DNA of 64,000 bases from Brachypodium distachyon (Eukaryota; Streptophyta; Magnoliopsida; Poales; Poaceae): the NCBI RefSeq assembly GCF_000005505.3, contig NC_016135.3, positions 22,662,613 to 22,726,612 of the forward strand. Direction: 5' to 3'. The position numbers and the translations under genes are program-made. Under the pieces are notes generated by a model. That model made no database searches and was not told the origin of the DNA. It was given only the letters and a program-made list of their open reading frames with translations. Positions 52,927 through 64,000 of the stretch are shown one piece after another (the first letter of the stretch is position 1; each line of letters starts with the position of its first letter).

Positions 52927-55287
52927 TGAAGCGATCCTCCCCCTTACTAGGGTTCGATCTCTGTGCTTATTTGTGCTAGTCCACGGATTGACTCGCTAGC
53001 ACACACAGTTTCAAGATGTAATACCAAGATACAAATGTCAAATGTACTTTATTACATCGTATCATCCAGAACTTAATTGTACTTACAAAATTGCATGACC
53101 TCCTAGGCCAGCATAAGCAAATAATGTTTCAAAACCATGATATCATTGTATCATAAAACTGCAGCAGAAAGGTAGAGCAAATGGGCCTCATCTACTCCCA
53201 AAGGAGAGAGCATGTTGGAATGTAAGCACATGACCCAAAGAACATCGACGAACCTCACTCTTCGTCAGATTCACCTGCATTATTCATTGCAGCCACTACG
53301 TGGTCAATACATTTGAATGTATTGGCAAGTTCACCTGGAAGTTATAACAGATCCTACCAAGTATATGCAATTGAGGTATAGTGGGGTTCAGGCTTTATGG
53401 CGTGGTAGCAAAACATAGTTTATCCTACTACAAATGAATGTTACATTATTGTTAACTAATGGACACGGTATAGAAACACCCATGCTCCTATTAACCTAGA
53501 ACACATTGAGTAGATACATCAAGTGCCCCTACCCTGTTCAAACCATTTATTTTATTTAAGAAATTGGAATGAGTGACACATTCCTTACAGCCCCCATATC
53601 TAGTTGCTCATAATTGTCCGTAACCGGGGACACGGCTAAGTACTTAGTTTGACACGCTCGAGAGGTGGTACACTTTACCCACAAGAAATCGACGTCTTAA
53701 TCCCTTGCTATCCTCAGGGTAGAGTAGCAACGGCATCGACTACATGAATTTTCAGAACATAATCCCCCAGACCACCTGAGGGACGCGCCCCCACCTACAC
53801 TGCTACATACCGATGTCACCTCGGATCCGGGTTCATATTTCTTACATCCATCCTGGCAGAGCCCATAATGCCATGTGGTTGTACTAGAAGCTACTAAACA
53901 GGAAACTAGTCCAGTTTCTGATACCCCAGGTGGCATTCCTCAGTTGCAACGCAGGCGCTCCCATAGAAATGGTGAGACGACTCATAGAAATGGACCCATA
54001 GAAATGGACCTGACGTCGCATACATCTCCACTTCCTCAAAGCAGCCCACCCAGGACGGTTCATTAAAGTTGTTTTTGCCAGGTTTCCAAAATACTTTATA
54101 ATAAAAGTTTCAAGGTGATTGAGGTTCCCTCCCACGTATACTAACATAGCGTAGCAAATCAACTACTTACGATGGCAATTGGTGGAAGGTAATGGCAAAG
54201 GTAGTCCTATCACTAATAGGTCAAGTCATAGCTAGCATAGATACGAATAATATCCCTATCAATGCAAACTACACAACACTAGTGCATAAGTATTTAAAAT
54301 AGGAATGTAATGGGAAATTATGATCAAAGTGAAACTTGACTTTGTCACAGTAGTTTTGAGTTCAAACACTCGTCACAGTCACAAGGTTCGCTCTCCGAGA
54401 AAACTATACGATCAAACAAACATACACGTACATAAACACACAATTCACATCACGACAAAAAAGGATATGCTATGATGCAATGCAAACATGTGACATGATT
54501 GATAATTCAGCATATGTAATTAGGGTTTTAAATAAATAGCAAAGGTTAGGTTTAAACCCTAAAATAAGGTTTTATTGACATCAGCCAAATAAATTAATTC
54601 AAAATATTTATTTCTCTGTCCCATTGGACAGAGGACAATAAAACAAATTTTTGGGCACTGGTTTCAATTAAAAAGGACCCCTAGATAATTAGTTATGAAT
54701 TAAAAGGTATAAAACCTTATTCTGTAATTTAAATGTGATTTAAATATTCAAATTTGAAATTGGACAGTTCCAAAAGATTCTACACTTCCTAAGGATTCCA
54801 AAAAGGTGTGGATCATCAAATTTGGCCAAACAGATTAAAAGATATGATCATTTGAAGTTACAGGGCTTTTCTGCAAAAGTGCCATTTCTAATTATTCCGG
54901 AGGATTAAAATTACATTTTCATTTTTATTTTACCGTGCCACATGTCAGCATCTAATAGGCGCGTACCGGTTCGATTAAATTAAAAGTCCAGGGTCTAATC
55001 TGGACCGTTGATCACGATCGGACGGACGAGGGGAGGTCGGGCTCACCTAGGGTTCCGGCGAGGGAGTTCCAGCGGCGGCGCGGTGCGGGCGGCGGTGGCG
55101 CGGCTCCTCCGGTGAAGCTGATGGCGCGGGGAGGGGCTGGGTCGACACGGCGCGCCACGGTGATCTCGGTGACGGGGTCGGCGCTCCTCGGGGTCGTCGG
55201 GGTGCTCGCCTAGGACAGCGCGGAGACGGCGGCGAGCGGCGGACGGCTCCGGAGCTTCGGCTTGACGACGGCGAGGCGCGTCAGGGG

Positions 55288-55327
<40 letters not shown>

Positions 55328-55440
55328 AAGAGAGGGGTATGTGGCCTCGAGGTTTACTCACGGAGCTTGTTGGCGGTGACCAAAACAAGCGGCGGCGCGG
55401 GCGAACTCCGGCGAAGAATTGGGCGGCGTAACCCATCCTG
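52927..55440 (-). mobile_element. Chromovirus LTR, truncated and most diverged copy
   Basis: It begins TGAAGCGATCC and follows the LTR family for 2.5 kb, breaking off in the GC-rich block near 55440. It is the most diverged copy (for example 53380-53560), yet the block 53620-53920 stays close to the others. It carries a donor-like GTGAGC (55046-55041) and a (GA)n run (55291-55324). The TATA and palindrome part is missing because LINE sequence follows. Confidence 0.83.
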
Positions 55441-57843
55441 GGCCTTTAGCCTGGCCTCTATGTACCCGACAACCACTGCTAGCTTCCAGCACTTAGACGC
55501 ACCTTTCTCTGCCACTGAGATCCTCGACGCCTTTCACTCGGCGAACCAAAATGCAAGCCCTGGACCGGATGGATTTGGTCCTGGTTTTACAAAAGAGCCT
55601 GGTCAATGGTTAAGCCGAAAATTACTGCCTTCATGTCTAGCTTTTATAACCGGACCTCCGATCTCACCAGAATAAACCGAGCCCACATTGCCTTGCTCCC
55701 GAAAAAAGACTGTGCTCGAACTCCTGATGCTTTCCGGCCTATCTCACTCCAGAATGGGCCCATGAAAGCGGCGGCCAAACTTCTGACAAATAGATTAAAA
55801 CCTGTCATCCTAGCACTAGTGGACGGCGACCAATCTGGGTTTATCTCTGGCCGGTGTATCTCCGAAAACTTTGTTTATGCTGCTGATCTTCTAAGCTGCT
55901 GCAACAAAAGGAAAATGCCAACTATCGTTCTCAAATTAGATTTTCGCAAGGCCTTTGACTCCGTTTGCTGGGATTCGGTTCTGAAAATTCTCATTCACCG
56001 TGGCTATCCACCCAAATGGTGCCACTGGATCCAGGATATTCTACAAACGGGCAAAACTTCGGTTCTCTTGATTGGTGTCCCGGACCTTGGATCACCTGCA
56101 AAAATGGCCTCCGGCAGGGAGACCCCCTGTCACCATATCTTTTCATAATTGTGGCAGATTTATTGCAACGTATGATTAAGGCCGAACTAGACTTTGGTTC
56201 CATCCGGCATCCGATATGTCAAAACCTACTGGCAGCCGTTCTCCAATATGGGGACGACACACTTATACTTGCACAATCCTCTGTCACTGCTGCCATAAAG
56301 ATCAAAGAGATCTTAGAAAAAAATTCTGATGCTACCGGGCTAGCAATCAACTACCACAAAACCACGTTTATTCCCATGAATGTTTCTGACGATGATGCTC
56401 AACAAATGGCTTCTGTCTTGCAATGCGCTGTAGCATCTTTCCCTCAAGTCTACCTAGGCCTGCCGCTGTCTCCTTACAAAATACACAGCGCTGCCTTTGC
56501 GCCTCTAATTGACAAGTGCAGCTCATATTTAGCCGGCTGCGTGCAAAGCTACTCTCCAAAGGTGGGAGGCTAACGCTGGTCCCGGCCGTTCTAAATAGCT
56601 TGCCAACTTACTGCATGTCCGCCTTCGATCTCAACTTAATTTCAACCGAAAGACTTGATAAAAAACGCCGTGCTTTTTTCTGGACACAAGACGACACATG
56701 TAATGGTTCACAATGTTTGGTGGCTTGGGACTCACTTTCAAAATCAAAAAAATTTGGTGGTCTTGGTGTTAAAGACTTGCAAATTCAAAAAATTTGTTTG
56801 CTTTTAAAATTTGCATACAAATACTTGCATGGTGAAAATCTATCTTGGAAAACTTGGCTACAAATGGGTGCTGTGCAGGAGCTAGAAGCTGTCACCACAC
56901 CACTCACATATCTCAAAAACATCATAGCACAGCACCTTCCACTTCTTCGTCAAATCACCACTGTCACTATAGGGAATGGGAAATCTTGCTTCTTCTGGCT
57001 TGATAGGTGGCTGCTACCAGAACCTCTTTCCGTCGCCTTTCCCACACTTTTTTCCCACTGCACTCTACCTTTCTCGCCTGTAAATAATGTAATATGTAAT
57101 GGACTGGATTTGAGCTTGCGGAATAGACTAACGGCGGGTGCGGAAGATGAACTCGCCAAACTTTGTTCTCTCTTGCAGGACTTAAGCCTACCTGAGGCAG
57201 ATGACTCGAGAATGCTACTCACTGGGATTCCCTTCTCCACGCGACGTGCTTACCAGCTGCTGTCCTCGGGACAGCATGACCCGGATGCGGCAGCAATTTG
57301 GCGTTGCCATGTGCCGGTTAAAGTTAAAATATTTGACTGGCTTCTCTACCATAATCGCCTAAATACACAAAGAAACCTCCTCAAGAAACATATCATCACT
57401 AATGATGCTTGTCCTCGCTGCAATCAAGCGCCGGAAACTAAGGAGCACTTCTTCTTCCAATGTCAATCAAGTCAGGCCGTGTGGACTCAGCCGGGACTTC
57501 CATCCCCTTCATCGAGTGATGTGCCTTGGACATCCAATCCACCGGACGCTGCTGTCTGTGCACTTCTATGGCCCGCTATGGTATTCACCGTCCTTTGGAA
57601 GATTTGGGACTCAAGAAATAGTGTTGTTTTTCGCCATATATTTCTACCACCAATTGTAATAATTAGGAACATCTTAGAAGACTTTACTCTATGGTCTCAT
57701 CGGCTAAGGAACGCCGATTCAAAGATAGCCGCCACCATATGGCGTGACTATCTATCCTCGCGACTCACGATCCATGTAACCTAGTTCTTTGAGTAATGAT
57801 ATTCAGGTGGGGATTTCTCCCCCCGGTGATCTCTCAAAAAAAA
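55441..57843 (+). mobile_element. 5'-truncated L1-type LINE
   Basis: The segment encodes the second half of a LINE ORF2 in three frames and ends with a short poly(A) at 57836-57843. Just before the tail GGTGGGGATTTCTCCCC can form a hairpin, as in other grass L1 elements. Endonuclease and ORF1 are missing. The 5' junction with the LTR at about 55440 is approximate; no target duplication could be identified. Confidence 0.85.
55445..57784 (+). pseudogene. LINE reverse transcriptase and zf-RVT, frameshifted
   Basis: In order: the pre-RT segment (NASPGPDGFGPGF), RT motifs FRPISLQN, DQSGFISGRCISENF, LKLDFRKAFDSVCW, GLRQGDPLSPYLF and the catalytic YGDD (in LQYGDDTLIL), then the thumb (RLTLVPAVLNSLPTYCMS) and the zf-RVT domain with CPRCNQAPETKEHFFFQC. 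The frame shifts near 55610, 56080 and 56540, so no functional protein is made. Confidence 0.87.
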
Positions 57844-58353
57844 CACTTAACAGGCTATCGGGTTGGGTATGGTTTGTCCAACATGGCCTCTTACATGTGG
57901 GGCCAGACCGTAAGAAAAACTGTCAGGTGGTCTAACCTTGTTATTTTGGTCTTGTTGTTACAGTGTGACTGAAAACCTGTGGTTTCTCGAACAAATTAGC
58001 AAAAACGGGGACTGAGTGAGAAATTTGCCCCAAAAACTGTTGTTCTATAAAATTTACTCATGTTTTTTCACATGTAACTTCGTATGGACAAGATTGGACA
58101 AATGATGAAGATACAGGGGTTCCCTTGGAAATATCAAACATGTCAAAAAAGCCGCTCTTTGATAAAATTTCAGGACACTTTTTGCCTCAATAAATGAAAG
58201 AGAATTCATCGTTTCTGTATTAAAATCTTACCTAAATTAAGCACGGTTTCCACCTAACTGGCAGAAAATCATAGCCTACAATTCCTGATGTAAGAACTAA
58301 GAGCTATACATTGAACAATCAAGCAGAGATGAATACTCCAAAAACAGTTTACT
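57844..58353. other. 3' flank of the acyltransferase gene
   Basis: AT-rich sequence with no coding frame. The 3'-UTR of the minus-strand acyltransferase gene probably occupies about 58150-58353. Confidence 0.55.
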
Positions 58354-61300
58354 TCATGTTAACCTAGAGACTTGATCTTTTCGGCGATCGGTGGGAATGA
58401 ACACAGGGAGCTGGTGAGGGCGAGACACAGCAGAGCGTTGGCTCGAACCGCCAGGATCTCTGAAACTTCTTGTTGTAGGATCTGCCATCAGTGGTCCACC
58501 AAAGAATATAGACTGTCCAGTGTAGAGAAGATCAGGACGGCCCACACGAGAGCTCGATCCCTGGTTTGGCTGCGCAGACATGAACCGGCCAGCTTCCTGA
58601 TCCCAGTAAACAGATGACCGAGGAGATCTATCTGTGTTTGGCGCACCAAACCTCCTTGCGTTGTTGGATTCTGAGATGGCTGCTTCATTTACTCCACTTG
58701 CTTTGGCTGAGAATGGAGACCTGTTTGCTGATGTCTGATAGATTGGGTTGAAATGCTTCGAGGGATGGTGCTCTGCAATAGGTGTCGGAGTCCGCGAGTT
58801 GCTTTGGAAACTGCTGGGTGTCTGGGGATACAGCTCAATGTCATCTCCACTTGCTGCGCTGGGTGGATAAGATGACTTGTACTGGACATTCCTGCCAGAT
58901 CGAGTGTCTATGTGGTGACTGGTATCAGCACTCATGACACTGCTTCTGCAGCTGAGGTTGTCACTGGAACACCGGTCTGCTTCATATTGGGCACGGCTAT
59001 TGATCGGCTTCAGTACAGATGAAGAGGCCCTGGCTTTTGCAGCCGCTTTCATTGCCTCGTTTGAATCCAGTTTTGCGAGCTTCCACGCGCTAATGCGAAC
59101 TTGACGTTTTGCATGTTGTTTGGCTCTTTCGGCTGGGTCCATGCTATCAGGATCAACAGTTGATGGTAAACGCCCAGGACCCAAGTGTGGAATGATTTCA
59201 TCCTGTGATATGAGAAGACAGGATCAAATATAGGCAGAACAACTTTCCCAAAAAACATAGGAAGATAAGTTGGACTTGAAAATGAAACCGATGATGATAG
59301 GCAACACATCACTTGCACAAACAGTCATGATAGAATATCTCAAATAACACTGGAGGTTTCTGATGAAGTTGATTGAAGTGGAAAACATAAATCCTTCATT
59401 GAAAAAGAACGATTACACAGCAAATTGATGTGCTTCCAATGATGGAAACAAAAACAATGGACAATTGGCTCTTTGGAAAGTTGATATGACCTAGAAGTGT
59501 CACTCGATAGAAGACACACCTGGTCGATGAAGATGCGCGGTGGAGTGCACCATGCACCTTTATAGTGCCGTGCAAACGAGCTTCCACTGAAAGCAGTTGG
59601 TGCAGAACTCATTGGAGAAGATGGCAAGCTTTGCTGGTCATCATTGACAGAGAGACCAGGAGGTTCACTCTGAGCCCTCATTGCCACAACATATTCATAA
59701 GTTGTTATGCCCTGAAAAAAATGGTGTAACAAAGCAATATCATATTCCATTCACTGAGCAAATGAGGCTAAAACTTGACAAAGGATAAAGTGACCAACCT
59801 TCCGGATTAATATCATATGAAAGAAGAACAGCTCCCCCAAGGGCACTGCAGCAAGCATAGAAAGCGCTGTACCCAGGGCCTGAAGTCAGGGATGTATTAA
59901 GATTGTATTATTCTAATTATGTGGTCATCATTTGCTTGAACGACAACTAGCTCGCATATCATGATATACACTTCAATACAGTGATCGAATATTATACTCC
60001 CTCTGATCCATATTAAGTGTCAAGGATTTAGTATAAAGTTGTACTAACTTTGTACTAAATACCCAACAGTTATTATGGATCGGAGGGAGTAGTAATCATT
60101 GCTTGAAGGATAAGTAGCTCAACTTAACAAGTATTGTACTGTACTGCTAGATAGATGTCAGTATACAAATTCACACAGCACGAACCCCTCATGTGTGAAA
60201 TGATGTGGTTGTGAACAAGAGCAAATGGATCATAAACAGAAAAGGAAGAATCATTGATATCACATTCTTCAGCAATGATACCTCTCATGTCTTTGCAGTG
60301 CAAGTGTACAAAGTTGGCATGGCGCTTCTATTTTCAGACAAGAGAGGGCCTCAAATGATCAATAAATTGACCATAAATCGTTCTTTTGGGCCACAAAGCC
60401 AAAAAACTATAGTTTCGCTTGTAACAGTGACAGCGTTTTCGTACAACTGCTGCTGCACACAATTAGAAACTCTGTTCTGTCATCATGTAATAAGACTAGT
60501 TCAGTTCATACTAAGTTAACTCCATTACCCTACCTCAGCTCGACAGAAATATTACACAAACTACCACTGGTTTGATTCTGCTGTTAGAGTAATGTTGTGG
60601 TCTAATTAGATTTGATAATTAGTTTCCATGAAATATGTGTGCCTTGAGTATGAGTCCTATCTAGCTAGCTGTGAGTAGGCTAGGTGTGTTTGGATCCTAA
60701 TCAGATTAGGAGTTGCTGAGTTTCCAGCGTGTTTGGCTTGCATGCCATGGTATAGCTGAGTCTGTATGGGTATACGAGTACTAGCCTGAGTATACAGTCG
60801 AAGGTTGTAACATGGCGAGTCTTGTAAGATTGAGAAAAGGAGAAAGAAAGAAAGAGAGGCACGTCACATGCCTCTGGCCAAATAGTTTTGTGATCCTGTG
60901 CGCGGGTGATTTTCTATGTGTCTTGGGGCAAAGCCAACATCTGTAACTTAGGAAGAATACACAATGAAGACGATGGATATTGTAAAAGTAGCCAGGTGAA
61001 ATCCAATCATCCATATGTACATGAAGTACTCAGCTATATGCCTCAAAACTAGATTAACAAAAGGGTTAACACTTACCACAATGACTGCAAAGGGTGCTCT
61101 TGAAAGGCCATAACCCAGCTTTTCCCCTATCTGATCTTCAATGGCTGTTCTATCAGTGAAGCAACGGACAAACACGGCAATACCAACTCCACACTCAACA
61201 GCAAGCTGTATGCATTATGAACAATCACAGCAATCACAGTTAGAAACATGAAATGCTTTCAGAACGTCAAATCCACACTCAACATAAGCTTAGATTTCAA

Positions 61301-63833
61301 AGAATATTAATGTCGACAGATAGAATATCAGCATTCCATGATTTTTCTACATACCCAAGCAAGACTCACAGCCATAAGGCACAAAAACGTCATATAGTTT
61401 TTCCTTCCAACACAATTGTTCAGCCACTGCATCAAAAAGATCAAATAAGAGATCAGAAAAGCCACGCAAACAAACTAATGAGCATGAGAAAGAGTAAAAA
61501 GACAAAATGAACAGCATGCTTCAACATGATACTTGCCCGACAATGATGGTCGAAACCATCAACACACTTGTCACAGCTTCGACAATGTTTGCTATTCTTG
61601 CGCACCTGTATCAATACACAAAGGAAAAGGCATTTCAGTACAGACGATAGCCTAGGATTAACAGCAACTTGTGTAAAAAGAAAGGACACTTGATACACCA
61701 AAGAAATAAAAGGAAGCAGACGCTAAATGATGTGCTCATAAACTGTTGAAGTATTAAAATTGAAGAAACACCAAAACAGATAAATAGCAAGGCAGCAGAA
61801 GATGTAGATGCCACTGACAATAACAGATCTAATCTCGTAAACAATCTTTTGCTTATTTCCAACTGACCTATTTTCAATAGAAACATGATTATGGAATTAT
61901 CGCATGCATGCACCCTTCAGTAATCATCCGTGATGTCAGTTTTGTTTACCAGCTACTGCATCCATGTTAATTAGCTAATTTGCTTTGGGTGCAAGCATTT
62001 GTAGTGCACCATTTTTCAAAACTACCATGACTATTATACAAAAGGAAAAAATGTGTCCAAACTCTTAATTATGGTATACTCTGATAGAATAGCATTGGAG
62101 CTGAGCATAAGTACCTCCGCGTTGCAAAGGGTGCAAAAGAGTGCCTCCTCGCCATAATCTTCTTGTTGGTAAGCTTCATCTTCTTTGCGACAATCATCTT
62201 TCATAAAAATAGCACAACAAAACCAACCAGCTCCTAAACATGAGTTATGCGTTTGGATTTCCTCGTTGGCTTGCGATCCTGACTTGCCAGCTTCTTCTTG
62301 AGTGTCTATGTTTGCTTTAAACCAAAAGGATATGCCGCATTAGTATAACATATGCATACAACTCAATGAATTAGATAAACTTTAATAGCAATCTCATCAG
62401 GTATCAGGACATACCTTCTGATTTGTAGATTAGTGAACCATTGACGGTAATCAGAATGCCAGGATCGGCAGGATCAATAGCAGTACATCTGATGTATAAA
62501 ATCAGCACCGATAAGGCCTGAAAACAGAAATGGATACCAAGCACTTATCAACCAAAATATAATCCAGGATCCGATCCATGCATGGGAAGGCGTAAAGTGG
62601 AACCTTACCAGGAAACTATAAACACCGATTGCGATATACTGGTACAAGTCCTTCCCAAGAAATGGAGACAAGAAAGCATAGAATGCTATACACAGCAAGA
62701 AGAACACCGTTATAGCAACCACCTGCAAAAAAAAGATTACCATACTCTTGATTTGATAGAGGTAAGAACAAATAGCTTGAAGTGACACCAGCATAGGAGG
62801 AGGAAGTGCAAAATCCAACTAAGATGTCAGACATTTAGAAGAAAAACCAAGACCAAAACCCCAATAAAAAGCTGAAAACAAACCAAGGACACCTAACCAA
62901 GAGTATTTGCATAAACAATGAGCATTTCGTGTGCTTAAACTGTCAAATTTATAAGTGGGAAACTTAAATTTGTACACAACATAACCGTGGTTGCTCAGGA
63001 GTTATAGATTTCTTGTGAAGGACGAGATCACCGATAATACCCTTTCCCAATTTGCTTGATCTTTTGAACTAATCTTAAATGGTAGATAAGACAATCAGAT
63101 GAAGGTATGCAGGATGAAATTGTCCAACAGAATTTTCTTCAGTAAAGAAATATCCAATAGTTAGTTATGAAAAATACTCACTAAATTCAATACACAAAGC
63201 CCTTATTAGTTATTACAGCTCATGCTTTTAAAATCCTAGGTCACTTCTTTCTGATCTGCTGTGTTTAGCCAGGATATATATCAGCTGGGATGCTGCATGG
63301 ACACAAGCAAGCTATAATTATGCATTGAATCCAGGAAAATTCTGGCAGTAAGATGCACTCAACAGAGCTAGAAAAGCTAAAAAGCCTGGGAACTAAACCT
63401 ACAAATTATATTTTCTTGAATAAATGTAACTGAGTTTACATGATACTCAAATTTACATTGAGATTATTATTTTCTTGAATAAATGTAACTGACTTTAAGG
63501 CATCCTATTGCATAATTAAGGCAGGGACCAGCAAGAAAAAAAAATTAGAGGATTTTTACAAACAACTTGCAGATGTTGTTTTGTGGGCGAGTTGTAATGG
63601 TTTCACCTGGTTTCTGCTACAATTCCATTTGGACTCCAGTTCGACGGGAAAAAACATTAAGTCAAAAGACGTAACGGGGTAGAGCTTTTATCTACCGAAT
63701 TATCGCGTATTTGCATCATCACAAAAGAGCGCCAGGACAAGATCCATGCATAAGGGACCAACGGGAAAGCAACAAAAAGTAGCACTTTTACCGGCTGGAA
63801 AGAAATGCCATATCGAGCAGAAACATACTCCAT
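58354..63833 (-). CDS. DHHC-type protein S-acyltransferase, ten exons
   Basis: Exons (minus): 63833-63792, 62722-62609, 62517-62415, 62314-62115, 61605-61537, 61426-61355, 61205-61077, 59879-59799, 59711-59520, 59202-58354. They join in phase to 616 residues. The enzyme attaches palmitate to Cys of membrane proteins. Seen: TM1 about 15-36, TM2 about 43-68, IDPADPG, the Cys-rich domain starting FCTLCNAE and holding KHCRSCDKC and DHHC (172-175, catalytic Cys 175), [14 protein letters not shown]3 about 187-215, TM4 about 238-265 and TTYE (273-276, the TTxE motif). A long Ser-rich cytosolic tail follows. It resembles the plant group of Arabidopsis PAT19-22. The intron after DHHC-Arg starts with GC, not GT. 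The first exon (14 codons) is inferred from phase only and lacks the usual GWQLPAHT N-terminus. Confidence 0.88.
59997..60089. mobile_element. Stowaway MITE in an acyltransferase intron (93 bp)
   Basis: CTCCCTCTGATCCATA at the left and TATGGATCGGAGGGAG at the right are inverted ends flanked by TA (59995-59996, 60090-60091). The inner sequence TAAAGTTGTACTAACTTTGTAC is typical of grass Stowaway. It lies in the 1.2-kb intron between exons 7 and 8. Confidence 0.93.
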
Positions 63834-64000
63834 AGCGCACGAGATCAGAACAAAGAGTCACAGAAAATTAAGTTAGCATGGCATCAAGAGAAAGTAGTAA
63901 GAAAATCAAACCCATGTACTACCTCACTTCAGAGCAGCAGAAAATGGCAACGTACTAATCGCCAATTAAACAGTACACACAGTGCGAGGTTGCGCAGAAG
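63834..64000. other. Upstream of the acyltransferase gene
   Basis: No clear TATA box or other gene is visible in the last 167 bases. If the first exon is wrongly placed, the true 5' end lies here or beyond the window. Confidence 0.4.

Noticed and set aside
53697..53936. Cys-rich 79-codon frame in sense orientation in one LTR
   Set aside because: Small insertions shift this frame in the other copies, so it is not a maintained peptide.
55262..55675. A host gene start with an Arg/Glu repeat
   Set aside because: The Arg/Glu run is a (GA)n microsatellite of the LTR read in frame; downstream it runs by chance into LINE sequence.
60205..60519. 104-codon plus-strand frame inside an acyltransferase intron
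   Set aside because: No homology is recognised, it is antisense to the gene and shows no splice or codon support.

Overview
This window is nuclear DNA of a grass (Poaceae). Three things point there: two spliced genes with the DUF6598 domain, which is abundant in grasses; GC-rich first exons; and a dense nest of Ty3/gypsy LTR retrotransposons of the long-LTR Tekay/Retrosat-like chromovirus type and of the Tat (RIRE2-like) type. The species cannot be named from the sequence. About 80 percent of the window is mobile-element DNA. I support three host genes: a DUF6598 gene (18681-20942, minus), a divergent and probably broken DUF6598 paralogue (49027-50853, plus), and a DHHC protein S-acyltransferase gene (58354-63833, minus).

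Layout. 1-626 is the end of an LTR that interrupts a minus-strand chromovirus (627-7270: RT start, protease, gag, an extra ORF0, PBS, 5' LTR). 7271-10329 holds two more pieces of the same 3.2-kb LTR family. 10330-15566 is a deleted Tat element: antisense extra ORF, tandem repeats, integrase, two RNase H domains and protease, but no RT. 15567-17660 is a second Tat 3' end with an LTR in the opposite orientation. 17661-23068 is gene space with the first DUF6598 gene and a Stowaway-like MITE. 23069-41160 is a second chromovirus whose 3' LTR abuts an inverted LTR. Its RT domain was split by a solo LTR (30374-36370), which itself carries another solo LTR (31183-34406); both have perfect 5-bp target duplications. 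41161-47500 is the 3' half of a second Tat element with a long antisense ORF. 47500-51721 holds the second DUF6598 gene. 51722-57843 is a Tat LTR, a truncated chromovirus LTR and a 5'-truncated LINE. 57844-64000 is the acyltransferase gene.

How it fits together. The two DUF6598 genes are head-to-head paralogues pushed about 28 kb apart by nested retrotransposons. Both chromoviruses have the order LTR - PBS - microsatellite - ORF0 - gag - protease - RT/RNase H - integrase - chromodomain - PPT - LTR.

The most interesting signal is in that family. Every LTR copy that covers the region carries a TATA-like box, a CT-rich leader, a GC-rich exon-like block and a consensus 5' splice site. In both elements the start codons of ORF0 and of gag each sit directly behind a pyrimidine tract ending in AG. 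This suggests that an LTR leader exon is spliced alternatively to ORF0 or to gag. The same LTRs carry a palindrome whose two arms change together, and a roughly 280-bp block far more conserved than its flanks.
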